Shown piece after piece: positions 4,924-5,408 of a stretch of 5,408 bases of DNA. Position numbers and translations under genes: made by a program. The notes under the pieces are model-generated. The model saw only the letters and a program-made list of their open reading frames with translations. It searched no databases and had not been told where the DNA came from. Source of the DNA: Methanobacteriota archaeon (GTDB taxonomy: Archaea; Hydrothermarchaeota; Hydrothermarchaeia; Hydrothermarchaeales; JAADFM01); NCBI GenBank assembly GCA_013152845.1, contig JAADFM010000063.1, positions 1-5,408 on the forward strand. Direction: 5' to 3'. Numbering within the stretch: position 1 is the first letter of the stretch; each line of letters starts with the position of its first letter.

Positions 4924-5408
4924 TCAGCCCGCGGCCGCCGGGTCCTCCACCCCGGCCTTTTCGAAGCCCTCCTCCCTCTCCTTGCAGGAGGCGCATTTGC
5001 CGAGGGGGCGTCCTCGTTGGTGTAGCAGGACCAGGTGAACTCCCAGGGAACCCCGAGCTCCTCCCCGAGCTTGACTATCTCCCACTTCTGCTTGTCGATT
5101 AGGGGGCGGTGGACGTGGAACTCCAGCCTCCCGCTGCCCAGGGTCAGGGTCTGCTCAAGGCTGTCGGCGAATGGCTTGAGGCAGTCCGGGTAGGCGGCGT
5201 CGTTGGCGTTGGGCGCATACCACAGGTCGGCAAAGCCCCGGGCCTCGGCGATGCCCCCGGCGATGGCCAGGAGGATGAGGTTGCGCTGGGGTACATAGGA
5301 GGTGGCCCTGCCCCCCTCGTCCACGTGGCGGGTGTGGAGGGGTGCGTCCGGGTCGGTGAGACCGCCCCTGATATGGGCAAAAATCGGGGAGACATCAATC
5401 TCGATATG
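4924..5408 (-). CDS. queC: 7-cyano-7-deazaguanine synthase, C-terminal part, with single-base frameshift
   Basis: QueC converts 7-carboxy-7-deazaguanine, ammonia and ATP to preQ0, the precursor of archaeosine in archaeal tRNA and of queuosine in bacteria. The frame is open to the right edge, so the N-terminal PP-loop (SGG-D-S) is outside the window. Visible motifs are YVPQRNLILLAIAGGIAE, NANDAAYPDC (the family's D-x-GYPDC region), a PLIDKQKWEIVKLGEELGVPW segment split here by family variation, and WSCYTNED. The zinc site should continue as PCGKCASCKEREEGF, but the reading frame breaks at 5002/5003. One missing base (a G on the coding strand) turns TGCGGC into TCGGC. Restoring it recovers the three downstream cysteines, the family's C-terminus and a TGA at 4924-4926. 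Without it the frame reads an Arg/Pro-rich tail ending at 4911. With the fix, 135 codons precede the break and 27 sense codons follow. Sequencing error or recent inactivation are both possible. Confidence 0.92.

Noticed and set aside
4911..5003. Arg/Pro-rich C-terminal tail of QueC as a genuine novel extension
   Set aside because: A one-base correction recovers the conserved Cys motif and a normal family C-terminus, so the tail is almost certainly out-of-frame translation.

Overview
The window looks like a piece of archaeal chromosome, probably euryarchaeal and possibly Thermoplasmatota-like, although the lineage is inferred only. The evidence is a response regulator fused to an ArsR-type winged helix, candidate BRE/TATA-type promoters, two genes that appear leaderless, a QueC homologue (preQ0 feeds archaeosine in archaea), heavy use of AGG for arginine, and a large surface protein with many N-glycosylation sequons. 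There are no rRNA or tRNA genes, CRISPR arrays, transposases or other mobile-element signs.

Layout, left to right. (1) Bases 1-1356, minus strand: the N-terminal 452 codons of a secreted or membrane-anchored surface protein. It has a signal/anchor segment, an Ig-like domain and tandem beta-rich repeats with a 120-residue period, and it runs off the left edge. (2) 1357-1578: a gene-free stretch with a candidate TATA box, a T-rich tract and a small palindrome. (3) 1579-2220, minus: a CheY-like receiver plus winged-helix regulator. (4) 2264-2428, minus: a 54-residue YHS/TRASH metal-binding mini-protein. (5) 2435-2480: a compact divergent promoter region with a perfect 7-bp inverted repeat. (6) 2481-2846, plus: a small TPR protein, convergent with acs and only 5 bp from it. 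(7) 2852-4837, minus: a full-length AMP-forming acetyl-CoA synthetase. (8) 4924-5408, minus: the C-terminal part of QueC, running off the right edge, with a single-base frameshift at its zinc site.

How the genes fit together. Acs activates acetate to acetyl-CoA. QueC makes preQ0 for tRNA modification. These two are housekeeping genes and probably only neighbours. The YHS mini-protein and the response regulator lie in the same direction, 43 bp apart, but the regulator has its own candidate promoter. The YHS gene is divergent from the TPR gene across a shared control region. The set (orphan regulator, TRASH-type metal binder, TPR protein) is the least ordinary part of the window. No sensor kinase is visible. 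A link to metal sensing is inference from the Cys-X22-Cys-X3-Cys pattern only.

Nothing here is clearly a new molecular system. The points most worth checking are the TRASH mini-gene and its divergent control region, the regular 120-residue repeats of the surface protein, and the queC frameshift.
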